8,883 nucleotides of DNA from Chlamydiota bacterium (GTDB lineage: Bacteria; Chlamydiota; Chlamydiia; Chlamydiales; Rhabdochlamydiaceae), in the NCBI GenBank assembly GCA_013041585.1, contig JABEVM010000153.1, positions 1 to 8,883 on the forward strand. The letters run 5' to 3'. Positions 7,743 through 8,883 of this stretch are shown piece by piece. The translations under genes were made by a program, and so were the position numbers. Numbering within the stretch: the stretch's first letter is position 1; each line of letters begins with the position of its first letter. The notes under the pieces are model-generated. The model was not told the DNA's origin and did no database searches. It saw nothing but the letters and a program-made list of their open reading frames with translations.

Positions 7743-8865
7743 GTCTTTGATAAACCTCAGTGAAAAAATCATCAAAAACTTCTACTATGTCTTGAGGTCC
7801 AGGGGAACCTTCAGGATGCCCCTGAAATCCTGAAACAGGAAATTTCTTCGATTTTATCCCTTGAATCGATCCATCAAAAAGAGATACATGAGTAACTACA
7901 AAATCGCCTGGAAGAGTCTTTTCGTTAATTACAAAATTGTGATTTTGACTAGTGATATACACTTTTCTTTTTTTGAAGCTATACACAGGATGGTTGGCCC
8001 CATGATGTCCAAACTTCATTTTTTTTGTATTGCCTCCGGCCGCAAGAGCTATTAATTGACATCCTAAACACACTCCCAGCACAGGGATTCCACTATAAAT
8101 TAAAGTCCTTACTTGCTCTATTGCATCCTGCAATGCTGCGGGATCTCCAGGCCCGTTAGAAATAATGACCCCATCCGGCTGATCATTTAAAATTTTTTGG
8201 ATTGAAAGATGGTTAGGAATAACGTGAACATTACAATCTGAAGCAGCAAGCATTCTTAAAATATTAGACTTTACTCCGAAATCATATACATAAACTGTTT
8301 TTTTATTCTCATTTTGGGAGCTTGGCAAATAACTCGTTGTCTTATTCCATTCAAACTCTGAGTCTTTGACAGCTTCTCGAGATAAGTCAAGATCTTTAGT
8401 ATTGGTGTGATTCTTAGCGAGCTTTACTGCCAAATCCTCATCAATATTGTCCAACATAATGCAACCTTTCTTAGAACCATAATTTCTAAGATGTCTTGTC
8501 AGTCGCCTTGTATCAATACCTTCTATCCACGGGACATTATTTTTCTCAAGATAAGTCTGAAAATCTTCTTCGCTTCGCCAACTGCTACTTTTTTTGGCCA
8601 TTTCACGAACAATTAATCCTTTTAGCCATGTTTTATCTGATTCATTGTCATACTGATTTGCGCCCACATTACCTACATGAGCTGTTGTGAAAAGAACTAT
8701 TTGGTTGATATAAGATGGATCACTACAAATCTCTTGATAGCCCGTCATTGAAGTGTTGAAAACAACTTCACCGCAAACCATTGTAGCATTGCTATACGTA
8801 TGGCCATAAAAAAGAGTACCATCTTCTAAAGCAAGAAGCGCCTTTTTTCGCAATTTACTTCCCAT
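7720..8865 (-). CDS. carA: Carbamoyl-phosphate synthase small chain (glutamine amidotransferase)
   Basis: Glutaminase subunit that releases ammonia from glutamine and channels it to CarB. At 381 residues it is full length (E. coli 382). The N-terminal CarA-specific domain has EVVFNTSMTGYQEI (33-46), DPSY (49-52, with the glutamine-contacting serine) and IDTRRLTRHLR (117-127). The class I GATase domain has SNGPGDP (236-242), the nucleophile Cys266 in GVCLGCQ (264-270), and His350/Glu352 in GHPEG (349-353), so the triad is intact. The family usually has His at position 269 (CLGHQ); here it is Cys. It is the first gene of the chain visible in the window and has the only strong Shine-Dalgarno sequence. 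Its last codons overlap the carB start by 23 bases, a common way of matching subunit output. Arg or pyrimidine pathway genes are not adjacent; the operon instead continues to a carbamoyltransferase. Confidence 0.97.
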   Translation of the reverse strand: MGSKLRKKALLALEDGTLFYGHTYSNATMVCGEVVFNTSMTGYQEICSDPSYINQIVLFTTAHVGNVGANQYDNESDKTWLKGLIVREMAKKSSSWRSEEDFQTYLEKNNVPWIEGIDTRRLTRHLRNYGSKKGCIMLDNIDEDLAVKLAKNHTNTKDLDLSREAVKDSEFEWNKTTSYLPSSQNENKKTVYVYDFGVKSNILRMLAASDCNVHVIPNHLSIQKILNDQPDGVIISNGPGDPAALQDAIEQVRTLIYSGIPVLGVCLGCQLIALAAGGNTKKMKFGHHGANHPVYSFKKRKVYITSQNHNFVINEKTLPGDFVVTHVSLFDGSIQGIKSKKFPVSGFQGHPEGSPGPQDIVEVFDDFFTEVYQRHAARSLN

Positions 8866-8871
8866 AAGAAT

Positions 8872-8877
8872 TCACCT
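8872..8877 (-). promoter_or_regulatory. Ribosome binding site of carA
   Basis: AGGTGA on the minus strand ends six bases before the carA ATG (8863-8865), a good match to the 16S anti-Shine-Dalgarno sequence at good spacing. It supports this ATG as the start. It is clearly stronger than the sites ahead of the other five genes. Only 18 bases upstream of carA are in the window, so the promoter and any leader or operator cannot be seen. Confidence 0.75.
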
Positions 8878-8883
8878 ATAGTA

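Noticed and set aside
7743..7775. Longer carB starting at TTG 7775
   Set aside because: The added 11 residues have no counterpart in E. coli CarB, while the ATG at 7742 gives a gap-free match from residue 1.

Overview
The window is an AT-rich bacterial segment in which every credible gene lies on the minus strand. The six genes are packed head to tail and are read from the high-coordinate end to the low-coordinate end. The order is carA, carB, an SGNH-fold hydrolase, a NodU/TobZ-type O-carbamoyltransferase, a DHA1-like MFS transporter, and the N-terminal half of a sugar-porter-type MFS transporter that runs off the left edge. Gaps are tiny: a 23-base carA/carB overlap, then 3, 4, about 63 and 24 bases. 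No stretch over 300 bases lacks a gene, and I see no tRNA, rRNA, CRISPR array, insertion sequence or convincing internal terminator. The taxon cannot be fixed from this sequence alone. The base composition and Gram-negative-like CarA/CarB sequences would suit an AT-rich proteobacterium or a host-associated lineage such as Legionellales or Chlamydiae, but this is a weak inference.

Right part (4863-8865): CarA and CarB form a glutamine-dependent carbamoyl-phosphate synthetase. CarA is full length with an intact Cys-His-Glu glutaminase triad. CarB keeps both ATP-grasp halves and their key residues but stops after about 959 residues, without the C-terminal MGS-like domain that carries UMP/IMP/ornithine control in E. 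coli CarB. One of the ornithine-binding glutamates in the remaining part also appears to be replaced by isoleucine.

Middle part (1877-4859): a cytoplasmic SGNH/GDSL-type enzyme with all its sequence blocks, followed four bases later by an O-carbamoyltransferase with its metal and carbamoyl-transfer residues intact. This enzyme family uses carbamoyl phosphate directly, which is the product of CarAB.

Left part (1-1813): two MFS transporters of different families. The first resembles drug/proton antiporters. The second resembles XylE-type sugar porters but has His where XylE has its proton-coupling Asp.

My reading, which is inference, is that this is a self-contained carbamoylation pathway. 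A dedicated, feedback-free carbamoyl-phosphate source feeds an O-carbamoyltransferase, an SGNH enzyme trims or acylates the substrate, and transporters move the substrate or product. The substrate cannot be named from the sequence. No pyrimidine or arginine biosynthesis gene other than carAB is present, which argues that this carAB is not serving its usual housekeeping role here.
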